This document shows, in pieces, positions 21,984 through 32,563 of a DNA stretch of 64,000 nucleotides (position 1 is its first letter; each line of letters starts with the position of its first letter). The position numbers and the translations under genes are program-made. This DNA comes from Aurelia coerulea. Lineage: Eukaryota; Cnidaria; Scyphozoa; Semaeostomeae; Ulmaridae. The notes beneath the pieces were generated by a model. The model was given only the letters and a program-made list of their open reading frames with translations, was not told where the DNA came from and did not search any database. The stretch spans positions 8,036,501 to 8,100,500 of the forward strand of contig CM076958.1 in assembly GCA_039566865.1 (NCBI GenBank), read 5' to 3'.

Positions 21984-22676
21984 AAAGGTATACTTGCTTC
22001 ATCAAATCCCAATAAAATTCTTCGAGCAGTAACCGTATTTTGGAATGAAGGTCAAACTTAGGCTGTCAAATTTTTGGAGGTTTTTCAGGGAGCTGGTATC
22101 AGAATATATTTCTGTGTCATCAGAGCGAAAAGTTATCCTGCAAATGATGATTTTCTGAAGGCAGAATTATGAAGCTAATGAGATTAAAAAGGTCTTCTTC
22201 ATCTGACTTCGTGTTCACATGAGAAGATCAAAAATCGTTGGTAGTTCACTTTACCCCGGTCGAAGCAAAACATCGACTGCGCGGTAGATCTTTTAGAATA
22301 TTATATTAGCTGACAAAAAAGTCTTTCTTGGTCCTTTCCTTTTGGAAGGAGTAAACACATGTTATGTGCTTCAAATCGATCAAAACAATCATAGAAATGA
22401 ATTTCGTCTTGGGGTAACAAATTAAGACCAAAGATTGGAGCCCAAACCTAACATCCATAATTTCCCGAGGTTGTTTTTACTGCCTGGGGTAACGGGATTT
22501 TTTGCAACAACAGGAAGAACTATTTTGCAAATATGTTTTCATTTTCTGTGAGCACATGTAGCAAAGCATTGGCCATAAATCATGTTTCATCATTGCATGT
22601 TTACTTTTGGAGAGAAGCGTGAATGTTCCAAGTAGTTCACTTTATCCCGTAGTTCACTTTACCCCGTCTTACCCTA

Positions 22677-23850
22677 TACCCAAACTTCAAGAATCTGCTG
22701 ACTCGTGGTTTTCGATGGCGCATCTGTTCGTGTGAAATGAAACTGATCACATGAGACATATTGTGCAACAGCAGGTCCTTTTTGTTTTTTTAGAGTGATC
22801 ACTGCTCTTTATCACATGGGTCACATGATAGACGGCAAAGCAGGTCTATTTATCATATACACTCATTCTTTCTTTTTTTACAAGAAAATTTAACTCCGTA
22901 ACTGGTAGTGAGGTTTCTTACGTTTGGGTCCAATTATTTCTGTAAAAATCCTTGAAGAGTTTCTTAATTTTTCATAAAATCGAGTTTATCAGCGACCGCT
23001 TCCTCCTACAGTTCATAAAGTTGTTTTCATCTGAAAAAATGTATTTCTGAAAGCTTTAGGACAGTAATAGTTTTTTCCTAGAGATGTTATGTTTTGAAGC
23101 GAAACCATAGTTGTTGATAACAAGGTTGACCCCAAATTTTTGAATAACCCTTGTGTTTTGTTTGTTGTTCCTTACTCAGTTCCTAATTTACGTCATTCGA
23201 AGTTGATAAGAAGCTATTTTTATGATTAAAGACTTTATTACAATGGCACAAGGTTTGATTAATGTCTATGAACTCTACGTGTCATCGTTTATTTCCTCTG
23301 ATATTCTATATTTTTTTCATTTTATCAAATAAGAATTCACTGAACCAATGCGTTTAATTTTCTTTAGATTCACCACAAGAAGTACGGTAACAGACAAATG
23401 TTTTAGTAAGTAGTATTTTATTTGTTGTTTTCGGTACCAAATCATTAAAAACACTGCTCCCATGTTGAAAGGCCAGAACCTCGTAATAACTCTTTCAATG
23501 AATTGTGTTCTCACTTCTCTGAATACCATACGTTCTTGAATACCGTAAGTCCTTGCTACTGCATTTCGTTGTTTTGCTTATTTTTACCTAATAATTACAG
23601 AATCGTTGATAACTCTCCCTGTGTCTGTTCTTACTACGTAATTATTTGCGCATTTTCCTTCTATCTCGTTTTTGCCATCGTCTTGGCAACAAAACCTGGT
23701 TAATCTAAAACGCCAAAGGTCAAATTTTACTACGTCATCGCCACAATTTATTTTCTGATCTTGTTTTTGAGAGAATTTACAAGAATAGATGGTATTACTC
23801 TCATGACTTGCCCTAAAATGAGAATAACGATACATAATTTTCCTACATCA
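22677..23850. other. ABCA intron, no element recognised
   Basis: AT-rich, with short open frames that show no family motif (a hydrophobic 66-codon frame at 23503 is probably chance). Confidence 0.4.
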
Positions 23851-23851
23851 T

Positions 23852-23986
23852 ATGGTATATGCACTGCTGATTAGCAGCTATTTGGGTCTTTTTAGTGCCA
23901 GAGACAATTTTTCTATGAATCTTATCATGCTGCTTGCTGGTGATATTGAAACAAATCCAGGCCATACGACTGCAAATTGCCTCTAA
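23852..23986 (+). pseudogene. LINE ORF2 N-terminus with 2A-like peptide
   Basis: A 44-codon plus frame ends LIMLLAGDIETNPGH..., a close match to the 2A/CHYSEL consensus D.ExNPGP except that the last proline is His. It is preceded by a hydrophobic stretch. A 2A-like motif at the N-terminus of CR1/L2-type ORF2 proteins is a known arrangement. A stop follows 8 residues later. The P-to-H change should prevent ribosome skipping. Confidence 0.65.
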
Positions 23987-24275
23987 TTTTGCTACTGGAA
24001 TTTGAATAACAGTATTTGTGCAAGGAGGGCAAGGGATGATATAAAGACCTCATTGACAGAAGCTTATAATTCTGTACGCCATTTTGATGTTATAACTATT
24101 TCGAATCCATGTTAGATCGATCAATTAGCAGTGATAAAATCTTTATTGAAGGCTTTAGTAGAGATATTCTCGGAAGTGACCATCCATGTAACTCCAAAAT
24201 TTGGGGAGCTTATGTATATTTTCGCGAAGGCCTACCCTTAAAACGTAGAAGTGATCTCGAAGAATTGCAAGAGTT
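23987..24275 (+). pseudogene. LINE endonuclease N-terminal fragment
   Basis: Downstream of the 2A-like frame, plus frames with a frame change and a stop read WNLNNSICARRARDDIKTSL, FDVITISNPC and LDRSISSDKIFIEGF. A third block is VYFREGLPLKRRSDLEELQE. These correspond to the LNxxSL, ETWLD-like and GGV.xYxR.. blocks of an EEP endonuclease. The fragment stops at a short TAA-like tract where another LINE begins on the opposite strand. Confidence 0.65.
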
Positions 24276-24704
24276 GATTATTATTATTGTTATTCAATTC
24301 TTCTCATGGTCTTGATGTTATACCGGTATCTTGTCTATTATCAGATCACCTCCCGTGGCTTGAGATAAAAGGTTATTAGTCTTTCTTGCTAAACCGTCTT
24401 TCCTTGTCTTCTAGCGTTCTATTTTTCCCTGTTTGCTGTAATCCAAAATTTTTCTAATTATCCTGGCAGTACCCAACAAACAAGCTTTCTGCAGAGGATC
24501 TAATCCTGGTTTGAAGTCAATCTTTTCAAGATATTTTTCAACATTCTTCACGACTATTCCTAAAGCGCCAATCACAATTGGTATTATGTGTAATTTTGTC
24601 ACTTCCGTCTTCCAAACCTTGAGAAGTTCATACTTCAGACCTGCATAATGCTCACACTTTTCTTTCTCCTTCTTTTCAACTCTTGTATCGAAAGGGCATG
24701 CCAT
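24276..24704 (-). pseudogene. RLE-type LINE C-terminal fragment
   Basis: The minus frame 24411-24704 reads ACPFDTRVEKKEKEKCEHYAG, then LHIIPIVIGALG and LLGTARIIRKIL. It matches the C-terminus of the element at 43327-44823 (TVPIVVGALG, LLGSAHILRRTL). The 3' UTR ends in 'aataataataatcaac' (24276-24292), again a TAA-type junction. The catalytic PD..D region is missing. Confidence 0.75.
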
Positions 24705-24714
24705 ATCAATAGTT

Positions 24715-24891
24715 TAGAAGGTTTTTCCTTTCTTTTCCTGCATTTGCTAGAAGAGTTGTCCTAGCCAACCTACGTACCCTACCTATTTGCTCGTTGACTA
24801 AAGGCTCTTCGTAGCCCCTGTCCTTAAAGTACCAATGTAACGAAATTTTCGAATCTCTTTTTTTAACCGAATCTAAGACATCTCTACGCAC
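24715..24891 (-). pseudogene. Penelope-like RT fragment
   Basis: The minus strand reads WYFKDRGYEEPLVNEQIGRVRRLARTTL, nearly the same as PLE 2 (WLKDRGYEKFLVNEQIDRVRKLDRTTL). It is a stub of about 60 codons with no RT motifs or GIY-YIG. Confidence 0.75.
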
Positions 24892-25739
24892 TGATTATCA
24901 TGCTGAAAACCGATTTAAAATCCGTGAATGTCTTTTTATTGCAAGTCAAAGTTGGAGATTTTGGCAGATCGCGTGCGAATTTTTCCTGTTAGCCCATGAC
25001 GTATGAAGTAGAACGCCGATTTGAATAGAACAATTGGATGCATTTGACTTCATCACTACAAATTCACATGGCGAGAAAAGCCGAGAGCGGAGAAAAGTCT
25101 TGGAGAAAAGCGTTGTGTTGCTGGCGATGGCCCTACTTTGATTAGCTGTGGAAATAGCCAGTACACTGAGGGAGTACCTTTTAATTTTTTTTCCGATCAA
25201 GAAAAAGCGAGACATCTAAAATAGCCCTTCGAAGATCGTAGACAGGTGAGCGACGATTTAGGCCAGTATTAGGCCAGTTGTGCGTTTGTTGTTTTTGTAC
25301 TTTTAGATTGATGTCGATCGTGGAATTTATTTTCTCTGGTTGTTTAGTTTTAATCACTTTCATTTTCAGATGATTCGAAGTGCGATGACTCCCTCAACTT
25401 CCACTTGAACAACAGCACAAATTGACAACAAATTTGATAAAGCTCTGTCAAAGGAATTGCCAATAAAGAAGGCCAAACACCCGACGAAGTCCGGAGTGGT
25501 GATTGCGAAAATTGCCAATCATACAAATCTAGCTGCAAGACATAGTCAGTAAATTGCAAAGAACAGCAAAGCTGTATGCAGAAATTGGACAGGTATTTCC
25601 TTTTCTATTCTAAGAAACAGCTTTGTGTTTTAGTCTGACACTTGCTCACAGCAAATCATCAAATCAAGTACTAAAAAAGAATAGAATGTCAAATATGCAG
25701 TGCAGTTATTTGAAGTTGTCACATTTTCAGTGGAAAACA
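24892..25739. other. no gene recognised
   Basis: Intronic sequence without clear element ends or coding motifs. Confidence 0.4.
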
Positions 25740-25915
25740 TGTCTATTGTGTGAAATGAAAAATATACACTTATTTTTCTTTAAGAAACTAAGAATTTATG
25801 CCAGTACTGATCTCTTCTTAAAATTATCAGATCTGCACCCTCCTGAACATTCCAAAAGAAGGTGTTTTGAAGCATTTCCAATGTTTAAACATTACTCAAG
25901 GACTTTCCAAGTAAT
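25740..25915 (-). repeat. interspersed repeat, R family, reversed copy
   Basis: The reverse complement matches 57815-58025: 'gagtaatgtttaaacattgg', 'tctgataatttt' and 'ttcttagtttctta' occur in the same order. Confidence 0.6.
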
Positions 25916-26013
25916 ACGATACGGGAAACGAGTGACAATAAAGACAAACATGCTGGATTTTCTTAATTTTTTGGTAATCTGTGTCTGATAGTCTTTTCTT
26001 TAAAATATTTGCT

Positions 26014-26295
26014 CCTGTACGAAAATACAAGGCCATGTAATAGCCATGTACAAGCCTTGTAGTTATGGCCTTGTAACCTTGCTGTAACCTTGTAAATGGC
26101 TTGAAAAATGCTAATTAGCCTTGTAGAAGCCTTGTGGAAACCTTGTGTTAGACTGGTTGCAGCTTGGAATCTTACTGATAGCCTTGTAATTTTCTTCCAA
26201 GGCTAGTACAAGGTCATAACAAGGTCATAATCCCCTCTACAAGGCTAAAACTTGGCCTGTACAAGGCCAAGTTTAGCCTTGTATTTTTGTACAGG
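26014..26295. mobile_element. 282-bp TIR element made of ACAAGGC words
   Basis: The ends are CCTGTACgAAAATACAAGGC and its reverse complement with one mismatch. The inside holds about fifteen copies of 'acaaggc' or 'gccttgt' in both directions, so the whole unit folds back. No ORF. The target duplication is unclear, possibly 'gct'. Confidence 0.65.
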
Positions 26296-27032
26296 CTGCT
26301 TCCTCAAGCCAGATAATCTTGGTATCAAAACTTGTTTGATTGTGATACATAATTTTTTTGCCTTCCTGACTATATTATTGGATTATTTTCCTCCACTTCT
26401 TCCACAGAAAAGGAGCAAGAATGCTCGAGTAAGGCCTAATGGAACAGGCTGTATTTAGCTACCAATACAAGGAGGAAAAGACAGCCAACAAAGAAGCACA
26501 CACATTGAAAAAATGACTTGATTTTTCTGCAGAGCACTTACTCAGCTATGATTGAAAAAACGCCTTCACTTAAACATTTAGAAGCTAAAAATGACAACAT
26601 TTGAAAATACTCAAGTCTTTCTAAACAGCCATGGAGGTTTTGAGAGCAACTGTTTTGGACAAAATGCTGGTTCAGTTAAAAAAGAGGAAAGAATCAAAAC
26701 TTTACAACTCATTTTGCATAGCTTTAATATGACTCTGATTTTCATGTTTTTATGCATGCTCCAATTTCATGTAAGGTTGTTCATTAAAAAGAATTCTGGT
26801 CAAAACATTTACTCTCCAAAATATGCGGCCTTAGTCAGCATCTGCTTAGCTAGAACCAGGTGCTGTATGGAACTTTTTCCTTATCTGATGATATTGCAAG
26901 TTGGCAGTGATGTTCTGTTGTCCCAAAAAAGCTAGCCACAGAACCAAGGAACCAGACATCTGTAGGCAATTCCACTCAAAGGTTCCTGAAAAAAAGATAT
27001 TGTGCTGATGAACAGAAGTCAATATTCCGTAA
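26296..27032. other. no gene recognised
   Basis: A 114-codon frame at 26591 lacks any recognisable motif and is interpreted as chance. Confidence 0.35.
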
Positions 27033-27068
27033 TGAGAATATATATATATATATATATATATATTCTCA
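27033..27068. repeat. TA tract with inverted flanks
   Basis: 'tgagaata', about 10 TA units, then 'tattctca': a perfect short palindrome. Confidence 0.8.
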
Positions 27069-27121
27069 TAAGCTCATTCGCAATATGTAATAAAAAAGAT
27101 ATATGTAGTCAAGAAAAACAC

Positions 27122-27168
27122 ATTCTAGTAAACGTTTCGGCGTAAGCCTTCATCAGTAATAGAAGAAT
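27122..27168 (-). ncRNA. hammerhead ribozyme motif
   Basis: The minus strand reads CTGATGA, stem II AGGC-ttac-GCC, GAAACGTT. The flanks ATTCT and AGAAT can pair as stem I with an internal loop. Core bases are intact. It probably marks the 3' end of a PLE remnant that truncates LINE D. No PLE coding sequence was found next to it. Confidence 0.7.
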
Positions 27169-28060
27169 TTGTTAGATACTCTCATTTCCTGCAAAGGGGC
27201 ATGCATCTCAACGACAAGAGACAGAGTTGTAGACCATTGCTGAACGGCATCATGGACGTTATCGCAATTACGTATAATACCATCCCAGTCAATTTGGCTA
27301 AGATCAGGTAAAAAACTTTCATATTCAAAGTTTTTCATTCTCCTACTTCTGATAAGTTTGGGTTGACGCTGTATGAAGCCCTGAAATTTTCGAATACAAA
27401 ATACTAAATAATGATCGCTAAGAGAAATTTTTAGGACACCGGATTCGACAATATTTGCAGGCGTGTTTGTTGCAACATGATCAATTAATGTAGATGTGTC
27501 CAACGTCTCTCTGGTTGGTTCTTTAATCAATTGCTTGAATCCAAACAGGTTATAAATATTGCTCATGTGCAATGAATTTCCTGCAAGATTATAAACTATC
27601 TCTTCCGAAGTCTCCTTCAAAATGTCACAGTTTGTGTCACCTAATAATAGGATTTCTTTGTTCTCTCGATCGAAAAAGTCCATATTCTTTTCAAGTTTTG
27701 TAAATGTTTCGACAGGCTCAGTCGGAGGGCGATACCAAGCTACTACCAAAAATGGTCTAGCCCCCTTTGGCTCAACCTCGATGCTTATCAGCTCTAAAGC
27801 TTTCTCAGGAAAATCATTTCTACGCGAATGCCTTAAAGAGTCACTAATGTAGACTGCAACCCCTCCCCCGTTTCTTGTTCGATCCTCCCTGTAGAGGGTG
27901 TAGCCGTCGATTCGCAACAAGTCACTGGCAATTTTGTCATCAAGTTTTGTCTCGTTAAGTGCCAATACTTGAATTTTTTTCTCTTTTATCAAATTTTTTA
28001 TTTCATCAATGTGCAGAAGCAAACAGGTGACTGCCCCCAAATTATGGAATGGATTCTGGA
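27169..28060 (-). pseudogene. LINE D endonuclease (EEP), LINE B/E family
   Basis: The minus frame runs 28040 to 27153, 295 codons. Blocks: LLLHIDEIKNLI, ALNETKLDD (catalytic Glu), NGGGVAVYISD, VVAWYRPPTEP, LLLGDTNCDI (Asp/Asn), STLIDHVAT and LSDHYLVFC (SDH block). EEP endonucleases nick the target DNA for LINE insertion. Only the endonuclease and the start of the linker (VVEMHAPL) remain; RT is cut off at the hammerhead-bearing remnant. The endonuclease itself looks intact except for its first strand, which is unusual at 28030-28060. Confidence 0.85.
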
Positions 28061-29997
28061 AACGTAGAGTTTCGGGGGTGATTTTCAGAGATGAAGAGGG
28101 AACTCAAAGGGACATTGGAAGATTGAGATCCCGGCACAGGCGACAAATTTAAACGACGACAATGGAACAATGTTATTTGGTCGTCCCGGCGTTATATATA
28201 AGATGGTAAAGTAGTAAACAAACTGAAATTTGCTGCAGATAATTCTATATCAATGTTAAATTTCTACAACTATGCACAGAAGGTGAACAAAAGAGTTAGA
28301 GGTAGTCCAGGTACCGTTAGTTCCAAATAAAGATTGATAGAAAATATGTTATTGCACGAGACTGGTTTGGAAGTTGATAAAGTTTTGATAAAGCTAAGGC
28401 ATTGGTGAAATAGGGTACGGAAGGGAAGCTTCCAAAGATAAGTGTGTAATTTAGGGGAATTAGGGGAATAAGGAGGAGGTGACATATTTGATGTCTATTC
28501 AGTATAGTTGGGATCATAGTTACATGAACGATGGGAGGTCAGTAATACTATAGTGAACGATTAGAATTTGTAGATAGATTTAGCTAATGCAAGGACTGGT
28601 CATCTTCTGTTCAACTTCAAAAATCAATATGTCGTTAACATAGAGAAGAGAATACGCTTACTTCAGTTTTAGCTTGCAAGTATTGTTACAGGGATGTGCA
28701 GTGTTGTTTGTGCTGTTGTGCTCCTTGATTACATCTTGTTTCATTTTGTTGATGGCTGAAAGGTAAGAAAACGCTGATAAGAAATTTCGATAAAGGGTGG
28801 GTTATATAATGATTCGAACGTAGATGGTGAATAAGTAGCTGCGCTTGGAGTTTTATCATAGTATGAGATAGAGGAGACGAGAGTGGTTATATTTGTACCA
28901 TGCAGTTGATTGAATATACTTCATTGGCAGTGAGAGTGAACAGTTTGGAAATGTATCGTTACAGAAATGATCTTTACCTTTTAAGGCATTGTTCAGTTTC
29001 GACTCGAAGCTATGTTCGTCCTTATTGTATGCGTTTGAAGCTAGGAAATAAGAATAGTGAAAGGAGGAGTTTGGCTTGGAATTACAAAGTTAACTCATGG
29101 ACAATTTCTAATAGTTTGTTTGATGTTTTGCTATACGTAGGTTAGGAAGACATTGCAGTGAAAAAGTGAAAAAAAGTTCAATTAAAGAATAATGTTTTTT
29201 TATGTAAAATATGAAACTCTTCCAGTTTAAAGGCAATGTAAGCAGATAAATGTGGGTCAAGCGACTTGCAGTCAAATTCTAGCGCATCAGATATAAGGAT
29301 TTCCTGTTGGCGTATATGTTGGATAGTTATTTAGTGTTTTAGATACGTTATGCATTTTGCTATGTATTTTAGTGCAAATTATCTGTTGGAAATCCTTTTG
29401 AGAATGAGCATTATTACTAAAATGATGAACTGAAAGTGAGACGGAAAGTGTGCAAATAGTGAAAGGAACAGGTTACCTGTCTTTTATTTGGAGATGCATT
29501 TGGTCATGAGCTTTTAGGGCATTTTTTGTGGATGTTATGTAAGGGTAAGTTTTTCGATCTCTCAAATTTGCCACAGGACCATTACCTTTAAAATTAGCAG
29601 ATAAAGAAAAAGAATAGTTCAATTTTGTAGCCATTAGAAAACTGATTTGTGATGATTATAGCGGAAGCAAATTTGCTGCAATGATTCTTGGATTAGGGGA
29701 ACGGTCCGGTACACCAATGGATTTATGTTGAAGGAAACTTTCATTTAGAATGTAGTTTATTTTACATTGTTTGCGTCACCGAAACTTGATGTACATGACG
29801 TCATGCAACTTAGTGAAGTGATATTTAGGATGCATTAGTAAAATATTTATGAAAATGTTTCACATTATGTAATCATGAATTGAGATGGCAAATTTTGTAG
29901 ATTAGAATTGAAAAAGCGTAATAAATAACGCTAACTATTGTCTTTTTTCATGCAGTATCGTCAATTGGGCACGACTTTTGGAGTATAATTAGCTATA
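28061..29997. other. ABCA intron, no element recognised
   Basis: About 1.9 kb, G/T- and A-rich on the plus strand. No transposon ends, coding motifs or tandem repeats recognised by eye. Confidence 0.4.
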
Positions 29998-30402
29998 CAG
30001 TAAAAACCCGCACATAAGAACCTATGATTTTGAACTCAGCCTGTTTAGGTTCTTATGCAATGAGGCACATCCAGTAATCAGGGTGTAGGTTCTTAATATG
30101 GGGAAATATGTCAATCTAAATCATAGCCAACCTTATTTGCACTCTTTGCCCTATCCATTTCGACCCAATCTTGCCCAGTTTACCCTGCCTATCAATGTTC
30201 TGTAAGTAATGGTTTGCAGTTCATGAAGGAGGTCGATTGGCAAAAATGTTGCATTTATTGCCCAATGAATGAATGATACCCTTTATTAAGAACCTAGCTA
30301 AGATATCAGCCTGAAATGGTTCTTGTTTATTGGGTACAAAATATATCATTTGAGGCTGTAGGTTCTTAATAGATGAAGGTTCTTATGTGCGAGTTTTTAC
30401 TG
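29998..30402. mobile_element. CAGTAAAA MITE, TA target site
   Basis: This 405-bp element has inverted ends CAGTAAAAACYCGCACATAA followed by gaacc, with one mismatch, and TA at 29996-29997 and 30403-30404. The interior repeats 'ggttcttat' in both directions. The ends share the CAGTA...CGCAnATAAGAA layout with 17967-18391, so the two are sister MITE families. Confidence 0.8.
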
Positions 30403-30624
30403 TATGTGTAACAAATTAGTAAATGCGTGGCATTTAACGCTATTCAGGGCAGGTGTAGCCCTCAGATCACATTAATGGAGACTCTGAAATTCATGGACTG
30501 TTCCTAAAATTTAATAGACTTTCCAATGAAGAGAATTTAAATTTGAAAAATATTGTCACGTGAGCACAACAATGCCTTATTTGGAGAGAGGTATTGAATA
30601 AAGTTGATTAAACTCCGCTAGTGG

Positions 30625-30830
30625 GTGCGCGAAAATAAGTATGCACGTTTGGAAGGCGACAATAAATCGTGCACTGGACGGATATTAACGATTCATGGCT
30701 TTAAAAGCCTGAATTAGATTCTAGGATTTTTCCAATGCTTTCAGTTTCATATTTTAGAGGTAGTAGGGAGTTTCTTAAAATTATCTTTTTGAAAACACTG
30801 AAAACGATTAAAAAAAACGTGCAAAGAACA
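30625..30830 (+). repeat. left-arm fragment of the 32.6 kb TIR element
   Basis: It matches 32564-32780 over 'gcctgaattagattctagga' and 'gtttcttaaaattatc' blocks, starting 'gggtgcgcgaaaataa'. Only one arm is present. Confidence 0.65.
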
Positions 30831-31479
30831 ATAAAAATTCAAAAATTCACAACTTTCACTCCCTAAAATTAATCAAATCCTCACATTTGCAAGAAATTGG
30901 GGAGTAAATGATCATATTGTGTCTAAAACTAAACATGACATCGTGTCCTGTATGATTTAGCTAGACTGGCTACACAATCTCTGTATGCTCCTTAGAACTG
31001 ATTTGTCGCTAATACAGAGACTTGTTGCCAAACAGTGTCTGAAATCGGACTAACTTGATAGCCTCGTTTTCATAAGCGCTACATGCGTAAAATGCGGACT
31101 ACGGAATTAATATTTGGTTGTTGCTGCTGTGATCAGTAATCATCAAAATGACTCAAGAAAACAACACATTGATACCAAGTTTTATTCATGTGAATTTGAA
31201 AGAATTTTGGACAGTTTATGACTCTGACAAAATTGAGCATGGACAGTGAACATAAATTTGAAATTTCAGAGGAGTTCAGAGTGACCAAAGATAAAGGAAT
31301 CAAAGATTTGACAAGATTAGGCATTACATCATCATTATACATTGTTATTAGCAATCAGTTAAGTGTCAGCTCACATTATCAGAAATTCAATTTTTTAGTG
31401 GAGGGCAAAGCAAGTGCAGTACATTTTCCGAGTCGAGTTAAATGTTTTTTCTTTCCAATTATCATACTGGAAAGCCTAG
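30831..31479. other. no gene recognised
   Basis: Intronic; no clear signal. Confidence 0.35.
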
Positions 31480-31625
31480 CACGGCTCGGCAATTACTTCA
31501 GTAATGTCTAAACATCGGAAAAGTATGTAAATCATCCGTTTTGAAAATCTCAGGAGCACTCAAAATCTTACAATTTTGATAACATTCAATGCTGGCTTAG
31601 ATTCTTAGTTTCTCATAGAAATAAA
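31480..31625 (+). repeat. interspersed repeat, R family, copy
   Basis: 'cagtaatgtctaaacatcgg' through 'gattcttagtttctcatag' matches 57820-58020. Confidence 0.6.
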
Positions 31626-31782
31626 TGTATTGTGACACAGAGTCTTCAAGTGAATTCGATATTAATGGAAATTAATGACGTCTTCCACACAAAATTTATA
31701 TATGTTATAGCATTTGGTATTCTTAGGAAAACAAAAGATTTTTGTGGACGATATAGCGAGGCTATTGGCAATACTATGCACC

Positions 31783-32505
31783 CTCCACCGTACTGCATGA
31801 TAGCCCTCCACCGTACTCCATAATAGCCCTCTACCGTACTTGCACCCTCCACCGTACTCCATGATAGCCCCCCACACGCAAAATGATAGCCCTCCACCGT
31901 ACTGCAAGATAGCCCTCCACCGTACTTGCACCCTCCACCGTACTGCATGATAGCCCTCCACCGTACTCCGCACCCTCCACCGTACTCCATGATAGCCCCC
32001 CACCGTACTGCACGATAGCCCTCCACCGTAATGCATGATAGCCCTCCACCGTACTTGCACCCTCCACCGTACTCCATGATAGCCCCCCACACGAAAAATG
32101 ATAGCCCTCCACCGTACTGCATGATAGCCCTCCACCGTACTTGCACCCTCCACCGTACTGCATGATAGCCCTCCACCGTACTCCGCACCCTCCACCGTAC
32201 TCCATGATGGCCCCCCGCCGTACTGCAGATGGCCCTCCACCGTACTCCATGATAGCCCTCCACCGTACTTGCACCCTCCACCGTACTCCATGATAGCCCC
32301 CCACCGTACTTCAGGTAGCCCTCCACCATACTCATGATAGCCCTCCACCATACTCCGCACCCTCCACCGTACTGCATGATAGCCCTCCACCGTACTCCGC
32401 ACCCTCCACCGTACTTCATGATAGCCCCCCACCGTACTCCAAGATAGCCCTCCACCGTACTCGGCACCCTCCACCGTACTCGGCACCCTCCACCGTACTG
32501 CGAAG
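31783..32505. repeat. minisatellite, ccctccaccgtact units
   Basis: About 35 copies of 'ccctccaccgtact' are separated by short variable linkers (gcatgatag, ccatgatag, tgca, ccgca, cggca), giving steps of roughly 23 and 18 bp. Short higher-order blocks recur, for example one ending in 'ccccacacgaaaaatgatag'. On the minus strand all three frames are open for most of the array (YGGGL, TVEGY, VRWR repeats). I regard this as a by-product, not a gene. Confidence 0.85.
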
Positions 32506-32563
32506 ACATTCCCCAGGGTGGTATCTGAAGTGCAAGGAATTTTCAAAGGAACTGTCCTTTATA

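Larger units (their letters stand above)
19674..21985 (-). mobile_element. LINE C, 5'-truncated, 10-bp target duplication
   Basis: The minus-strand element is flanked by 'aggtatactt' (19664-19673 and 21986-21995), with an A-run at its 3' end (T11 at 19672). It starts at GWDEISIRMIKLSD in the RT and carries the RT ORF and a C-terminal Cys domain. It lies inside the 17700 TIR element. Confidence 0.85.
17700..22674. mobile_element. TIR element (gggtaagacgg family) with nested insertions
   Basis: The terminal inverted repeats are 'gggtaagacggggtaaagtg' at 17700 and its reverse complement ending at 22674, with TA on both sides (17698-17699, 22675-22676). Further 'ggggtaaagtgaact' words lie inside in both directions (17905, 18690, 22240). 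Removing the nested MITE (17967-18391), fold-back element (18716-19557) and LINE C (19674-21985), each with its duplication, leaves about 1.4 kb without a transposase, so it is non-autonomous. Confidence 0.75.

Noticed and set aside
23503..23703. Hydrophobic 66-codon frame as a missing ABCA membrane exon
   Set aside because: No splice sites in suitable phase and no ABCA-like phrase.
26591..26935. 114-codon plus frame with a hydrophobic stretch
   Set aside because: No recognisable domain, no homologous copy in the window and no splice or element context; probably chance.
31646..32546. Long overlapping open frames (up to 294 codons) on the minus strand
   Set aside because: All three frames are open only because the minisatellite unit lacks stops; the translations are pure repeats and extend into unrelated flanks.
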